Shown here one piece after another: positions 1 through 9,215 of a DNA stretch of 64,000 nt. The stretch comes from GCA-2748575 sp965222725. Its GTDB lineage: Bacteria > Pseudomonadota > Gammaproteobacteria > Pseudomonadales > Ketobacteraceae. The stretch covers positions 744,001-808,000 of the forward strand of contig OZ244969.1 in assembly GCA_965222725.1 (NCBI GenBank). The letters run 5' to 3'. The translations under genes and the position numbers were made by a program. The notes under the pieces are model-generated. The model saw only the letters and a list, made by a program, of their open reading frames with translations, ran no database searches and was not told the origin of the DNA. Each line of letters opens with the position of its first letter. The first letter of the stretch is position 1.

Positions 1-654
1 GAGCAGATCATCCAGAATCACAAACAGGTTGTCGTTAACATCATACACACGGTTCATTTTGGTGGTGAGATAACGATGAAACACTTCCAGGTGGCGGGCT
101 TCATCCATCACCTGAGTACCGCCGAAAAATTTACCCTCCATCCACTGCACACTTTCAGTCACCTGGGCAGAGGCATATAACGCACCCTGTTCACCGTGCA
201 TAAACTGGCTCAGCATCCAGGTGGCGAAGCAGTAACTCAGGCGGGTTTTTTCTTTTTCGGTAAGCTTTACCGGCAGGGCATCAAACAATTCCGGCGACAT
301 GAATTCGTTGGAAATAATCGGCACTTCCGGATTCAGCGGATCTACATCGGTACTCCAGTCGATATCCTTGTCGGCGTTCCACTGCATATCCACCGCGCGC
401 TGATACAGCTTGCGCATTTCCGGAAAATCCATCTTGTATTTCAGATCAAAGGTCACCGGATGATCGGAGTGCATCTTCACGGTTTCCTTGCGCTTGCCTT
501 CTTTCAGGAAGAGTCCCCGAATCGCCGATGGCGCCATGGATTTGAACACCCGCGGATTCTTCATCTGCAGAACCACGCTGATATTATCCAGTGTCGCTTC
601 CACCCGTTTGCGGGCAAAAGTGGGCATGCCCATTAACATCTCGTCGAGAACCAT
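1..654 (-). CDS. Ferritin-like di-iron protein, C-terminus outside window
   Basis: 218 codons are visible from an ATG preceded by a GAGGGTG ribosome site; the gene runs off the left edge. The product is mostly helical and carries a Glu in HGEQGALYAS (E155) and an ExxH-type motif DEARHLEVF (E185, H188), the spacing of di-iron sites in the ferritin-like/R2-like superfamily (ribonucleotide reductase R2, AurF-like N-oxygenases, hydroxylase subunits). This suggests an oxygen-activating oxidase or hydroxylase, but the substrate cannot be read. The second half of the metal site lies outside the window. It is transcribed away from the neighbouring pilU, from which about 290 bp separate it, so it is probably its own transcription unit. 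Confidence 0.7.
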   Translation of the reverse strand, partial: MVLDEMLMGMPTFARKRVEATLDNISVVLQMKNPRVFKSMAPSAIRGLFLKEGKRKETVKMHSDHPVTFDLKYKMDFPEMRKLYQRAVDMQWNADKDIDWSTDVDPLNPEVPIISNEFMSPELFDALPVKLTEKEKTRLSYCFATWMLSQFMHGEQGALYASAQVTESVQWMEGKFFGGTQVMDEARHLEVFHRYLTTKMNRVYDVNDNLFVILDDLL

Positions 655-896
655 AAATTACACCCTCTGCTCAAGCTGACTTCGTTATCGTTGTTATTGA
701 TCATTCAGTTTAGTCGCTTTTATTGTCCTACAATAGGACGCTCCAATGATGTTACAGGCAGATCAGAAATTGTACAGGCGCAATTTGTGGTACGGCGACA
801 GCCAGCCAAGGCAAGCTGTCGTTAAATGACTGATATCACGGGAAATCTAAAACGAAGGGTTATAGATACAGGGGCTTTTGGTGCGAATTATTCCAA

Positions 897-921
897 CAAG
901 CGGCTTAGGAAAAGCCGCTTG
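897..921 (-). terminator. Hairpin downstream of pilU
   Basis: A perfect 10-bp inverted repeat (CAAGCGGCTT / AAGCCGCTTG) with a 5-nt loop sits 24 bp past the pilU stop. There is only a weak T-rich tail on the minus strand, so it is a possible rather than a certain rho-independent terminator. The rest of 655-944 shows nothing I can name. Confidence 0.5.
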
Positions 922-944
922 CTGGAAGAGTCCGAGACGGAAAA

Positions 945-2081
945 TCAGAACTTCAGGCCGCCCTCGTCGTCCTGAATGGACAGGCCTTTGGTGGCATCGT
1001 CCAGGGCTTCGGCATGGGATTCGGAACCCAGTTTGATCATCAGGCGCAGATCGTTGGGCGAATCCGCGTGGGCCAGCGCATCTTCGTAGGTAATTTCGCC
1101 GGCGCTGTAAAGATCGTACAGGGCCTGGTCGAAGGTCTGCATCCCCAGTTCCTTGGATTTGGCCATCAGCGGTTTGAGCAAGTGCACTTCCCCTTTACGC
1201 ACATGGTCCGCCACCAGCGGGGTGTTCAGCAGCACTTCAATAACCGCCCGGCGGCCTTTGCCATCCGGCGTGGGAATCAGTTGCTGGGCCACCATGGCCC
1301 GCAGGTTTAACGACAAATCCATCCATAACTGGCTATGGCGATCCGCCGGGAAAAAGTGAATGATCCGGTCCAGCGCCTGGTTCGCGTTGTTGGCGTGCAG
1401 TGTTGCCAGCACCAGGTGGCCGGTTTCCGCAAAGGCGGTAGCGTATTCCATGGTTTCGCGGGAACGGATCTCGCCGATCATGATCACATCCGGTGCCTGC
1501 CGCAGGGTGTTCTTCAGGGCCACTTCAAAGCCTTCGGTGTCCAGGCCCACTTCCCGCTGGGTCACAATGCACCCCTGGTGCTGGTGAATAAATTCGATAG
1601 GGTCCTCAATGCTGATGATATGACCCTTGGAATTCTTGTTACGGTGGCCAATCATGGCGGCCAGCGAGGTGGATTTACCGGTACCGGTGGCACCCACAAA
1701 AATCACGATACCGCGCTTGGTCATGGCCAGGTCTTTAATCACCGACGGCAGACCCAGATCATCCAGATCGGGAATGGTGGTTTCGATACGACGTAACACC
1801 ATGCCCACCAGATTACGCTGGTAAAAGGCACTTACCCGGAAACGGCCGATGCCCCGGGCACTGATCGCAAAGTTACATTCCCGGGTTTCCACAAACTCTT
1901 TGCGCTGGGCTTCGTTCATGACACCCAGCACGGTTTCACGGGTTTTTTCCGGGCTTAGTGAGGTTTTGGTAACAGGGACAATCCGACCATGCACTTTCAT
2001 ACTGGGTGGCACACCGGCAGTAATAAAAAGGTCGGAGCCGCCTTTTTCCACCATCAGTTTCAGTAAGCCTTCAAAGTCCAT
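945..2081 (-). CDS. pilU: PilT/PilU-type twitching motility ATPase PilU
   Basis: A hexameric secretion-superfamily ATPase that assists type IV pilus retraction from the cytoplasmic side of the inner membrane. The 378-aa product has the Walker A GATGTGKST, an Asp box, the Walker B DVIMIGEIR with its catalytic Glu, and the His box HLVLATLHANNANQALDRI. The C-terminal extension ending in a charged tail and the length (about 380 aa against about 345 for PilT) distinguish PilU from PilT. It follows pilT after 104 bp on the same strand, the usual pilT-pilU pair. PilU normally needs PilT to retract pili. Confidence 0.95.
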   Translation of the reverse strand: MDFEGLLKLMVEKGGSDLFITAGVPPSMKVHGRIVPVTKTSLSPEKTRETVLGVMNEAQRKEFVETRECNFAISARGIGRFRVSAFYQRNLVGMVLRRIETTIPDLDDLGLPSVIKDLAMTKRGIVIFVGATGTGKSTSLAAMIGHRNKNSKGHIISIEDPIEFIHQHQGCIVTQREVGLDTEGFEVALKNTLRQAPDVIMIGEIRSRETMEYATAFAETGHLVLATLHANNANQALDRIIHFFPADRHSQLWMDLSLNLRAMVAQQLIPTPDGKGRRAVIEVLLNTPLVADHVRKGEVHLLKPLMAKSKELGMQTFDQALYDLYSAGEITYEDALAHADSPNDLRLMIKLGSESHAEALDDATKGLSIQDDEGGLKF

Positions 2082-2185
2082 CTATCGTTTGCCTCGTAAA
2101 GAATGTTCCGGAAACCGGCGTTATTGTGCCGGTTTTTACCGTTGCAGACAGGGACTGGTCCGCAAATCGGGACCAGTGTCCGCAC

Positions 2186-3220
2186 TTAAAAGTTATCAGG
2201 CTGCTTGGCTTTTTCGCGGGCCGCCTCGGGAGAAATCAACCCTTTGCGCAGCAGATCCGACAGACATTGATCCAGGGTCTGCATGCCGTACTGGGAACCG
2301 GTCTGGATCGCAGAATACATCTGGGCCACCTTGTCTTCCCGGATCAGGTTCCGGATCGCCGGCGTACCAATCATGATTTCGTGGGCCGCCACCCGGCCAC
2401 CGCCGTTCTTTTTCAGCAGGGTTTGCGATACCACCGCCTGCAGTGATTCCGACAGCATGGAACGCACCATGGATTTTTCTGCCGCGGGGAACACGTCCAC
2501 CACCCGGTCAATGGTTTTGGCCGCTGACGTGGTGTGCAGGGTGCCGAACACCAGGTGCCCGGTTTCTGCCGCGGTCAGTGCCAGGCGAATGGTTTCCAGG
2601 TCCCGCATCTCACCCACCAGGATAATGTCGGGGTCTTCCCGCAGTGCCGAACGTAATGCCTCTGCAAACCCGAGGGTGTCGCGATGCACTTCCCGCTGGT
2701 TTACCAGGCACTTTTTACTTTCGTGCACAAATTCGATGGGGTCTTCAATGGTCAGCAAATGCTCGTAACGGGTTTCGTTAATGTAGTCGAGCATGGCCGC
2801 CAGCGTAGTGGACTTACCGGAACCCGTAGGCCCGGTGACCAGCACAATACCCCTTGGCGTGTCGGAAATATCCTTGAACACCTGGCCTTGCCCCAGGTCT
2901 TCCATGGTCAGCACTTTGGAGGGGATGGTCCGGAATACAGCGCCCGAACCCCGGTTATGGTTAAAGGCGTTAACCCGGAAACGGGCTACACCGGGCACTT
3001 CAAACGAGAAGTCCGTTTCCAGAAATTCCTCGTAGTCCTTCCGTTGCTTGTCGTTCATGATGTCGTAAATCAGCCCGTGCACCTGCTTGTGGTCCATCGG
3101 GGGCAGATTGATACGGCGCACATCACCGTCTACACGAATCATAGGGGGCAAACCGGCGGACAAGTGCAAATCCGAGGCGCCATTTTTTACGCCAAAAGCA
3201 AGTAGTTCAGTAATATCCAT
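2186..3220 (-). CDS. pilT: Type IV pilus retraction ATPase PilT
   Basis: The main retraction motor of type IV pili, which drives twitching motility and pilus-dependent DNA uptake. The 344-aa protein shows the PAS-like N-terminal domain starting MDITELLAFGVKNGASDLHL, the Walker A GPTGSGKST, the Walker B IILVGEMRD, and the His box TLHTTSAAKTIDRV. The length matches the family. It is divergent from yggS; the roughly 240-bp space between them should hold both promoters, and I see no confident elements there. It is followed by pilU. Confidence 0.96.
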   Translation of the reverse strand: MDITELLAFGVKNGASDLHLSAGLPPMIRVDGDVRRINLPPMDHKQVHGLIYDIMNDKQRKDYEEFLETDFSFEVPGVARFRVNAFNHNRGSGAVFRTIPSKVLTMEDLGQGQVFKDISDTPRGIVLVTGPTGSGKSTTLAAMLDYINETRYEHLLTIEDPIEFVHESKKCLVNQREVHRDTLGFAEALRSALREDPDIILVGEMRDLETIRLALTAAETGHLVFGTLHTTSAAKTIDRVVDVFPAAEKSMVRSMLSESLQAVVSQTLLKKNGGGRVAAHEIMIGTPAIRNLIREDKVAQMYSAIQTGSQYGMQTLDQCLSDLLRKGLISPEAAREKAKQPDNF

Positions 3221-3463
3221 GAGCGTCCATCACCACGCTGTCGTTAAATCAGGCCGAAATCAAACAGTGATACCCCCGGCCTGCAGCAACACAAGTAGAA
3301 ACAGCAGCCGGGAGCAGAAATTCGGGATCATATAGATTAGACTAGCACCCCTTTGGGGAACGGCAAAACCGCCTCTATCCTAAATGAATTATGTTTAAGA
3401 ATCATAGGCTTTCTGCTCCAAATTCCGGCAGATTCAGAAAAATGTCATGATTGTGCGCTAACC

Positions 3464-4159
3464 ATGAGCGACTTCGATGTGCGACTAAAGACTGTGCGAC
3501 AGCAGCTGGCGGAAGCCGCCGATTGCTGTGGCCGGCCCGCGCCCCAATTGCTGGCGGTCAGCAAAAAGCACCCGGCCAGTGCGGTGGCGGCGCTCTATGC
3601 GGCGGGGCAACAGGCCTTTGGGGAAAGCTACGTTCAGGAAGCCCTCAGCAAACAGGCGGAGCTGGCCGATCTGGCGATCGAATGGCATTTTATCGGCCCC
3701 ATACAATCCAACAAAACCCGGGACATTGCCAATCACTTTGCCTGGGTGCACAGCGTGGACCGGGAAAAAATCGCACGCCGCCTGAGTGATCAGCGGAATC
3801 CGGAACTGCCGCCCCTGAATGTGTGCGTGCAGGTCAATATCGACGGGGAAACCAGCAAAGCCGGGGTCACCAGTGAACAGGTACAGCCACTGTGCGAAGC
3901 CATCCGCTCACTGCCCAATCTGCGCCTGCGCGGCCTGATGTGCATCCCCGAAAAACAGACAGACAACACCCGCCAGCGGGAACCATTCGCCCGGCTGCGC
4001 CAGTTGCAGGAACACTTACAAGAGCAGTTGCAACAGCAGGGTTCAACCACACTGGACACCCTTTCCATGGGCATGTCCGGGGATTTTGCGGCGGCCATCG
4101 CCGAAGGCTCCACTATAGTGCGCATCGGTACAGCACTGTTTGGCGCCAGAGAGAACTAA
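3464..4159 (+). CDS. yggS: PLP homeostasis protein YggS/PLPBP
   Basis: A cytosolic pyridoxal-phosphate-binding protein of the alanine racemase N-terminal-fold family. It has no known catalytic activity and acts in PLP homeostasis. The PLP lysine lies in LLAVSKKHP; FGESYVQEA, WHFIGPIQSNK and the C-terminal LSMGMSGDF and IRIGTALFG are family signatures. The open frame extends upstream to 3353, but the ATG at 3464 (MSDFDVRL) gives 231 aa, the normal length, and homologs start here. It sits just ahead of proC, a classical neighbour. Confidence 0.92.
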   Translation: MSDFDVRLKTVRQQLAEAADCCGRPAPQLLAVSKKHPASAVAALYAAGQQAFGESYVQEALSKQAELADLAIEWHFIGPIQSNKTRDIANHFAWVHSVDREKIARRLSDQRNPELPPLNVCVQVNIDGETSKAGVTSEQVQPLCEAIRSLPNLRLRGLMCIPEKQTDNTRQREPFARLRQLQEHLQEQLQQQGSTTLDTLSMGMSGDFAAAIAEGSTIVRIGTALFGAREN

Positions 4160-4180
4160 CAAGAAACAGAAGGAATCAAG

Positions 4181-4990
4181 ATGTCAGCAAAAATCACCTT
4201 TATTGGGGCAGGGAACATGGCCAGCAGCCTGGTGGGCGGCCTCACCGCCAAAGGCTACGACCCCGTGCAAATCACCATGACCGACGTGAACGAGGATGCC
4301 CTGCAACAGGCCCGCCGCCTGTTCGGCGTTAACACCGGCCGCGATAATATCAGCGCCGTAAAAAAAGCCGATATTGTGCTGCTGGCAGTCAAGCCCCAGG
4401 TGATGGAACAGGTACTCAGCCCCCTGCGGGACGTACTCAACGAACGCAAACCCCTGATTATCAGCATTGCCGCCGGCATTCCCCTGGCCCGCTTTAATGA
4501 ATGGATAGGTAACGACATTCCCGTGGTGCGCTGCATGCCCAACTCCCCCGCCCTGGTGGAAGCCGGCGCCACCGGCATGTTTGCCAACGACAAGGTCACC
4601 GAAAAACACCGGGAAATGACCAAAACCGTGATCTCCGCCGTGGGCCTGGCCCTGTGGGTGGATAATGAAGACCAGATTGATGCGGTCACCGCCCTGTCCG
4701 GCAGCGGCCCCGCCTATTATTTTCTGGTGATGGAATCCATGATCGCCGCCGGCGTCAAACTGGGCCTGACGGAGCAAATGGCCCGCCAGCTGACCCTGCA
4801 AACCGCACTGGGATCCGCCCAGATGGCCATTACCAGCTCCAGCGAACCCGCCGAACTGCGCCAGCGGGTAACCTCTGCCGGCGGCACCACCGAAAAAGCC
4901 CTGGAAGTCATGCACGCCAACCGCCTGCCGGAAACCTTTATGGAAGCCATCGAAGGCGCCTACCAGCGCTCCAAGGAACTGTCCGGTTAG
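4181..4990 (+). CDS. proC: Pyrroline-5-carboxylate reductase
   Basis: Catalyses the last step of proline synthesis, NAD(P)H-dependent reduction of 1-pyrroline-5-carboxylate. The 269-aa protein starts with the Rossmann motif FIGAGNMA and has the C-terminal signature around ALSGSGPAYYF and VTSAGGTTEKALEV, where substrate binds. An AGAAGGA ribosome site precedes the ATG. It lies 21 bp after yggS and 83 bp before yggT, so the three are probably cotranscribed. Confidence 0.97.
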   Translation: MSAKITFIGAGNMASSLVGGLTAKGYDPVQITMTDVNEDALQQARRLFGVNTGRDNISAVKKADIVLLAVKPQVMEQVLSPLRDVLNERKPLIISIAAGIPLARFNEWIGNDIPVVRCMPNSPALVEAGATGMFANDKVTEKHREMTKTVISAVGLALWVDNEDQIDAVTALSGSGPAYYFLVMESMIAAGVKLGLTEQMARQLTLQTALGSAQMAITSSSEPAELRQRVTSAGGTTEKALEVMHANRLPETFMEAIEGAYQRSKELSG

Positions 4991-5073
4991 TCAGCCACGG
5001 CAAAGCGGCTAAAGACTTTCTAAACTGATTTGTTATGATGTGGCTAAATTCAGGCTGAGGAGAGCTTAGAGCA

Positions 5074-5631
5074 ATGAATCCAACGGGTGCACTGGAACTG
5101 ATCGTCGTCACCATCATCGATATTTATATCATGATCGTGGTGGCCCGCTTTATTCTGCAGCTGGTTCGCGCAGACTTTTACAACCCGGTATCGCAGTTCA
5201 TTGTGAAAGCCACCAGCCCGGTGCTGAATCCCCTGCGCCGTGTCATTCCCGGTTTTGGCGGCATTGATGTGGCCTCTATCGTGCTCTTTATGGTGCTGGT
5301 ATTCCTCAAGCTGGGGATCTGGCTCATGCTCAAGGGCTACGGCCTGGCCCTGATCCCCTCGCTGGATTTTGTGCTGCTGTTCATGCGCTCCATGGCCAAT
5401 ACCGTACTCAATTTCTTCCTGTTCTGTATTTTTATCATGGTCATCCTGAGCTGGGTGGCCCAGGGCTCCTACAACCCCATGGCCGACATTATGCGCCAGG
5501 TGACCGAGCCCATTATGGCCCCGGCCCGCAAGTTGCTGCCCCCCATTGGCGGACTGGACCTGTCACCCATGATCGTGATCCTGATTCTGATGGTGGTAAA
5601 AGAGTTCTTTATGCTGTCAGGCACCCCGTGA
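5074..5631 (+). CDS. yggT: YggT family inner-membrane protein
   Basis: A 185-aa integral membrane protein with two YGGT repeats. Each has hydrophobic helices followed by a signature (NPVSQFIVKATSPVLNPLRRVIPG, split here as NPVSQFIV and PVLNPLRRVIPG; second copy TEPIMAPARKLLPPIGGLD). The role is not firmly established; the family has been linked to osmotic stress and to membrane or cell-division organisation. The stop codon overlaps the GTG start of the next gene, so the two are translationally coupled. Confidence 0.92.
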   Translation: MNPTGALELIVVTIIDIYIMIVVARFILQLVRADFYNPVSQFIVKATSPVLNPLRRVIPGFGGIDVASIVLFMVLVFLKLGIWLMLKGYGLALIPSLDFVLLFMRSMANTVLNFFLFCIFIMVILSWVAQGSYNPMADIMRQVTEPIMAPARKLLPPIGGLDLSPMIVILILMVVKEFFMLSGTP

Positions 5632-5930
5632 GCCCGTTTTACCGCTGGGACGGCGACGACCTGATTCTGGCCTGCCGCTTGCAGCCCAAAGCAGCAAAGG
5701 ACGAGCTGGTAGGCGAACACGGCGAGCAGCTGAAAATCCGGATCACGGCCCCGCCGGTGGACGGCAAAGCCAACCAGCACCTGACAAAGTTTATGGCCAA
5801 AAGCTTTGGCGTGAGTAAAAGCCAGGTCATTCTGGAAGGTGGTGAACTCAGTCGCAGCAAGGTGCTGCGCATTTGTTCACCTAACAAATTTCCTGCAAAG
5901 CTTGGCATAAAGTCTAAAATACAAAGTTAG
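5628..5930 (+). CDS. yggU: DUF167/YggU family protein
   Basis: A 100-aa small alpha/beta protein with the family core LKIRITAPPVDGKANQHL and the later SRSKVLRI. The biochemical function is unknown. The start is GTG at 5628, overlapping the yggT stop by 4 bp. The fixed yggS-proC-yggT-yggU order is a common gammaproteobacterial arrangement. Confidence 0.9.
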   Translation: MSPFYRWDGDDLILACRLQPKAAKDELVGEHGEQLKIRITAPPVDGKANQHLTKFMAKSFGVSKSQVILEGGELSRSKVLRICSPNKFPAKLGIKSKIQS

Positions 5931-5977
5931 GTCAAAAGGTTATCGGCCACCCATAAAGGACTCAGCGCAGCACTCCC

Positions 5978-7957
5978 ATGAACAGCTCCACGAACAGCCT
6001 TCTTACCCAACAGGTCGAGCGGTATATGCAGTGGCGGAAAGAGATTTTCCGCCAGCTGTCGCGCTATCGTACCTGGCTGGAAGACTGCAAACTGGACAGC
6101 GATGAAGCCACCGCCCAGCTGGACGAAGCCTTTGATGTGCTAAAAAACGATCAGATTCGGCTGGCCTTTGTGGGGGAATTTTCCCGGGGCAAAACCGAAC
6201 TGATCAATGCCCTGTTTTTTGCCCACTACGGCATGAAAGTGCTGCCATCCGGCGGTGGCCGCACCACCATGTGCCCCACGGAAATCTATTTTGATGGCCA
6301 GTCACAAACCAGCCATATCCGGCTGCTGCCCATCGAAACCCGCATGGGCGGCTCCAGCCTGACCAGCTTCAAGAAAATTCCCGATCACTGGGTATATGTA
6401 CCCCTGGATCCCAACGACCCGGAAACCCTGCGCAAAGCCTTTTCTGAAGTGGCCGCCGTGAAAGCCGTGCGCCAGGAAGACGCCGCCGCCATGGGCTTTC
6501 AGGTGAATATTCTGGAGCGGGACGAAAAAAATGCCGACAAGGTGTACGTGCCCGCCTGGCGCCACGCCATGATCAGCTTTGATCACCCCCTGCTGCGCCA
6601 GGGGCTGATCATTATGGACACCCCCGGCCTGAACGCCCTGGGCTGCGAACCGGAACTGACCTTCAGCCTGCTGCCGGAAGCCCACGCCATCTGTTTTCTG
6701 TTGAGCGCCTCCACGGGCGTGAGCGGCACCGATCTGGATATCTGGAACCGCCATATCCGCGACCTGAGCCTGCAGGAAACCACCGGCGTATTCGCCATTC
6801 TCAATAAAATCGATTCCCTGTGGGACGAACTGGAAAGCCCCGCCTACAACCGGGAAATGATTCGCCAGATGCAAAACCAGTGCGCCCGCCTGCTCAGCAT
6901 TGCCCCGGACGAAATCATTCCGGTGTCGGCGAAAGAAGCGCTGGTTGCCAAAGCCGACAAAGACAGTGACCGCCTGCAGCAAAGCAATCTGCCCGCGCTG
7001 GAAAAACTCTTATCGGTGGATATTACCCGGCGCAAGGAACTGATCCTGAAAAACAAGGTGGTGAAAGACGCCCTCACCATGCTCCACGGCAGCCGCAAAA
7101 TGCTGAAACGCCGCCGGGAAAACCTGCTGGAGCAGATCGAGATTCTGGAAAGCAGCGCCGAAGACCGCAAACAGAAACTCCACGACCTGGAAGAACAAAC
7201 CAAAACCGAGCAGGCCTTTTATCACAAAAAGCTGATTGCCCTGAAAACCAGCCGCAAGGTGATGGAACGGGAAGGCGCTGTCATGCTGTCGCACCTCAGC
7301 CCCAAGCATATCGAACAATATCGCCAGGAAGCCGGCAAGGCACTGGCCGCCAGCTGGACCATTGTGGGCATGAACAACGCCATTGATGTGTTCTTTACCA
7401 GCCTGCAGGCAGATATCGAAGCACTCACCGCCAAACAGGCCGAAATCCAGAAAACCGTGGCCAACCTGTACGCCGATTACGAAGCCGAACAAGGCCTGGC
7501 CCCCATCGACTATGCGCGACTGGATGCCAAACCCTACCTGACCCGCCTGAACGACCTGCGCAACAAATCCGGCAGCTTCCGCCGCAATCTTAAAAAATTG
7601 CTGACCGAACAGAAGTCCACGTCCAAACGCTTCTTTTTAACCATTGCCAACGAAGCCGCCAATATCTATCTGGAACTGCTCAAAGACGCCAAAAACTGGC
7701 TGAACAACGTGCTGCTGCCCATTTACCAGAACACCCAGAAAACCAAACAGCTGCTGGATGAGCAGGTGTATCGCTTCAAGGCCCTGGCCAACGAAACCCA
7801 GAACGTGGAAAAGAAAGCCAGCGATCTGGATGACCTTGTCAACGAGATTGATATCCAGCTGGAACAAGCCGACGACATCATTCACGAACTGCGTCAGCCG
7901 GCACCCTCAGAAACCCCGCGAAAACCCCCGCAATTTGCCACCCCGACCGTAACCTGA
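5978..7957 (+). CDS. Bacterial dynamin-like GTPase
   Basis: A 659-aa large GTPase. The G1 P-loop is GEFSRGKT (residues 66-73), G3 is DTPG (214-217) and G4 is NKID (276-279). Long charged helical stretches follow (about 345-470 and 590-640), typical of dynamin-family stalks. A short basic, proline-rich tail ends the protein. Bacterial dynamins remodel or protect membranes, and some act in phage defence or division; which applies here cannot be read. There is no obvious transmembrane hairpin, so membrane contact would be peripheral. It sits 47 bp after yggU and 104 bp before metX, an unusual insertion into an otherwise standard order. The RBS before the ATG is weak. Confidence 0.85.
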   Translation: MNSSTNSLLTQQVERYMQWRKEIFRQLSRYRTWLEDCKLDSDEATAQLDEAFDVLKNDQIRLAFVGEFSRGKTELINALFFAHYGMKVLPSGGGRTTMCPTEIYFDGQSQTSHIRLLPIETRMGGSSLTSFKKIPDHWVYVPLDPNDPETLRKAFSEVAAVKAVRQEDAAAMGFQVNILERDEKNADKVYVPAWRHAMISFDHPLLRQGLIIMDTPGLNALGCEPELTFSLLPEAHAICFLLSASTGVSGTDLDIWNRHIRDLSLQETTGVFAILNKIDSLWDELESPAYNREMIRQMQNQCARLLSIAPDEIIPVSAKEALVAKADKDSDRLQQSNLPALEKLLSVDITRRKELILKNKVVKDALTMLHGSRKMLKRRRENLLEQIEILESSAEDRKQKLHDLEEQTKTEQAFYHKKLIALKTSRKVMEREGAVMLSHLSPKHIEQYRQEAGKALAASWTIVGMNNAIDVFFTSLQADIEALTAKQAEIQKTVANLYADYEAEQGLAPIDYARLDAKPYLTRLNDLRNKSGSFRRNLKKLLTEQKSTSKRFFLTIANEAANIYLELLKDAKNWLNNVLLPIYQNTQKTKQLLDEQVYRFKALANETQNVEKKASDLDDLVNEIDIQLEQADDIIHELRQPAPSETPRKPPQFATPTVT

Positions 7958-8061
7958 CGGCCCCGCTGATCAAGCCCCCTTTGGTGGTCATCCCCGGAAG
8001 ATCACGGTAAACTGCGCCCCTTCACACACAGTTCCACAGACCATAGCAGTTGTAACCCCTG

Positions 8062-9210
8062 ATGCCAGAAACCATACCCAAGGACAGTGTCGGTATTGTC
8101 ACGCCGCAGATCGCACACTTTGATGAGCCGCTCACCCTGCAGTGCGGCAAGGTGCTGCCTGCCTACGATCTGGTGTACGAAACCTATGGTGAGCTGAATG
8201 CCAGCCGCAGTAACGCGGTGCTGATCTGCCACGCCCTGAGTGGCCACCACCATGCCGCCGGCTACCACAGCATGGAAGACCGAAAACCCGGCTGGTGGGA
8301 TACCTGCATCGGCCCCGGCAAAGCCATAGATACCGAACGCTTTTACGTGGTGTCGGTGAACAACCTGGGCGGCTGCCACGGCAGCACCGGCCCCATGAGC
8401 CCCAACCCGGAAACCGACAAACCCTACGGCCCGGACTTTCCTATTGTGACGGTTAAAGACTGGGTGAACAGCCAGGCGCAGCTGGCAGATTTTCTTGGCA
8501 TCACACAATGGGCAGCGGTAGTGGGTGGCAGCCTGGGCGGCATGCAGGCCATGCAGTGGTCCATCGATTATCCGGAGCGGGTACAGAACAGCGTGGTAAT
8601 TGCCGCCGCACCCAAATTATCCGCCCAGAACATTGCCTTTAATGAAATTGCCCGCAAAGCCATTCTGTCGGATACGGATTTTCATGGCGGCCACTATTAC
8701 GAACAGAACACCGTCCCCAAAACCGGCCTGATACTGGCGCGCATGCTGGGGCACATTACTTACCTGTCCGATGCCGCCATGCGGGAACGCTTTGGCCGTG
8801 AATTGCGCGACGGTGAATACAGTTTTGATTACAACGTGGAATTTCAGGTAGAAAGCTACCTGAACTATCAGGGCGAAGTGTTTTCGCAAAACTTTGATGC
8901 CAACACCTACCTGATCATGACCCGGGCACTGGATTACTTTGACCCGGCCTATCCGTTCGACAATGATCTGGCAACCGCCTTTCGCCAGGCCAGCAGCAAC
9001 TACCTGGTGGTGTCCTTCACCACCGACTGGCGATTTTCCCCGGAGCGCTCCGAAGAAATTGTCGAAGCCCTGGTAAAAGCCAAACGCAATGTCAGCTACG
9101 CCCAGATCGACTGCCCCCAGGGCCACGATTCCTTTTTGCTGGCCGTGCCCCGCTATGTGCAGCTGTTCAAAGCCTATATGGATGCCATCGCACTGGATGA
9201 GGAGGCCTGA
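8062..9210 (+). CDS. metX: Homoserine O-acyltransferase MetX
   Basis: Activates homoserine by acyl transfer from acyl-CoA at the entry to methionine synthesis. The 382-aa alpha/beta hydrolase has the nucleophile elbow GGSLGGMQ (Ser157), NNLGGCHGSTGP forming the acyl-CoA site, and the late GHDSFLL providing the catalytic His, with Asp in TTDWRFSP. Whether it uses acetyl- or succinyl-CoA cannot be decided safely by eye; Pseudomonas relatives paired with MetW often use succinyl-CoA. It is followed 5 bp later by metW. Confidence 0.95.
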   Translation: MPETIPKDSVGIVTPQIAHFDEPLTLQCGKVLPAYDLVYETYGELNASRSNAVLICHALSGHHHAAGYHSMEDRKPGWWDTCIGPGKAIDTERFYVVSVNNLGGCHGSTGPMSPNPETDKPYGPDFPIVTVKDWVNSQAQLADFLGITQWAAVVGGSLGGMQAMQWSIDYPERVQNSVVIAAAPKLSAQNIAFNEIARKAILSDTDFHGGHYYEQNTVPKTGLILARMLGHITYLSDAAMRERFGRELRDGEYSFDYNVEFQVESYLNYQGEVFSQNFDANTYLIMTRALDYFDPAYPFDNDLATAFRQASSNYLVVSFTTDWRFSPERSEEIVEALVKAKRNVSYAQIDCPQGHDSFLLAVPRYVQLFKAYMDAIALDEEA

Positions 9211-9215
9211 TCATT

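Noticed and set aside
4184..4915. A 243-aa minus-strand ORF opposite proC
   Set aside because: It is fully antisense to an unmistakable proC; Gly/His-rich composition is a shadow of proC codon use.
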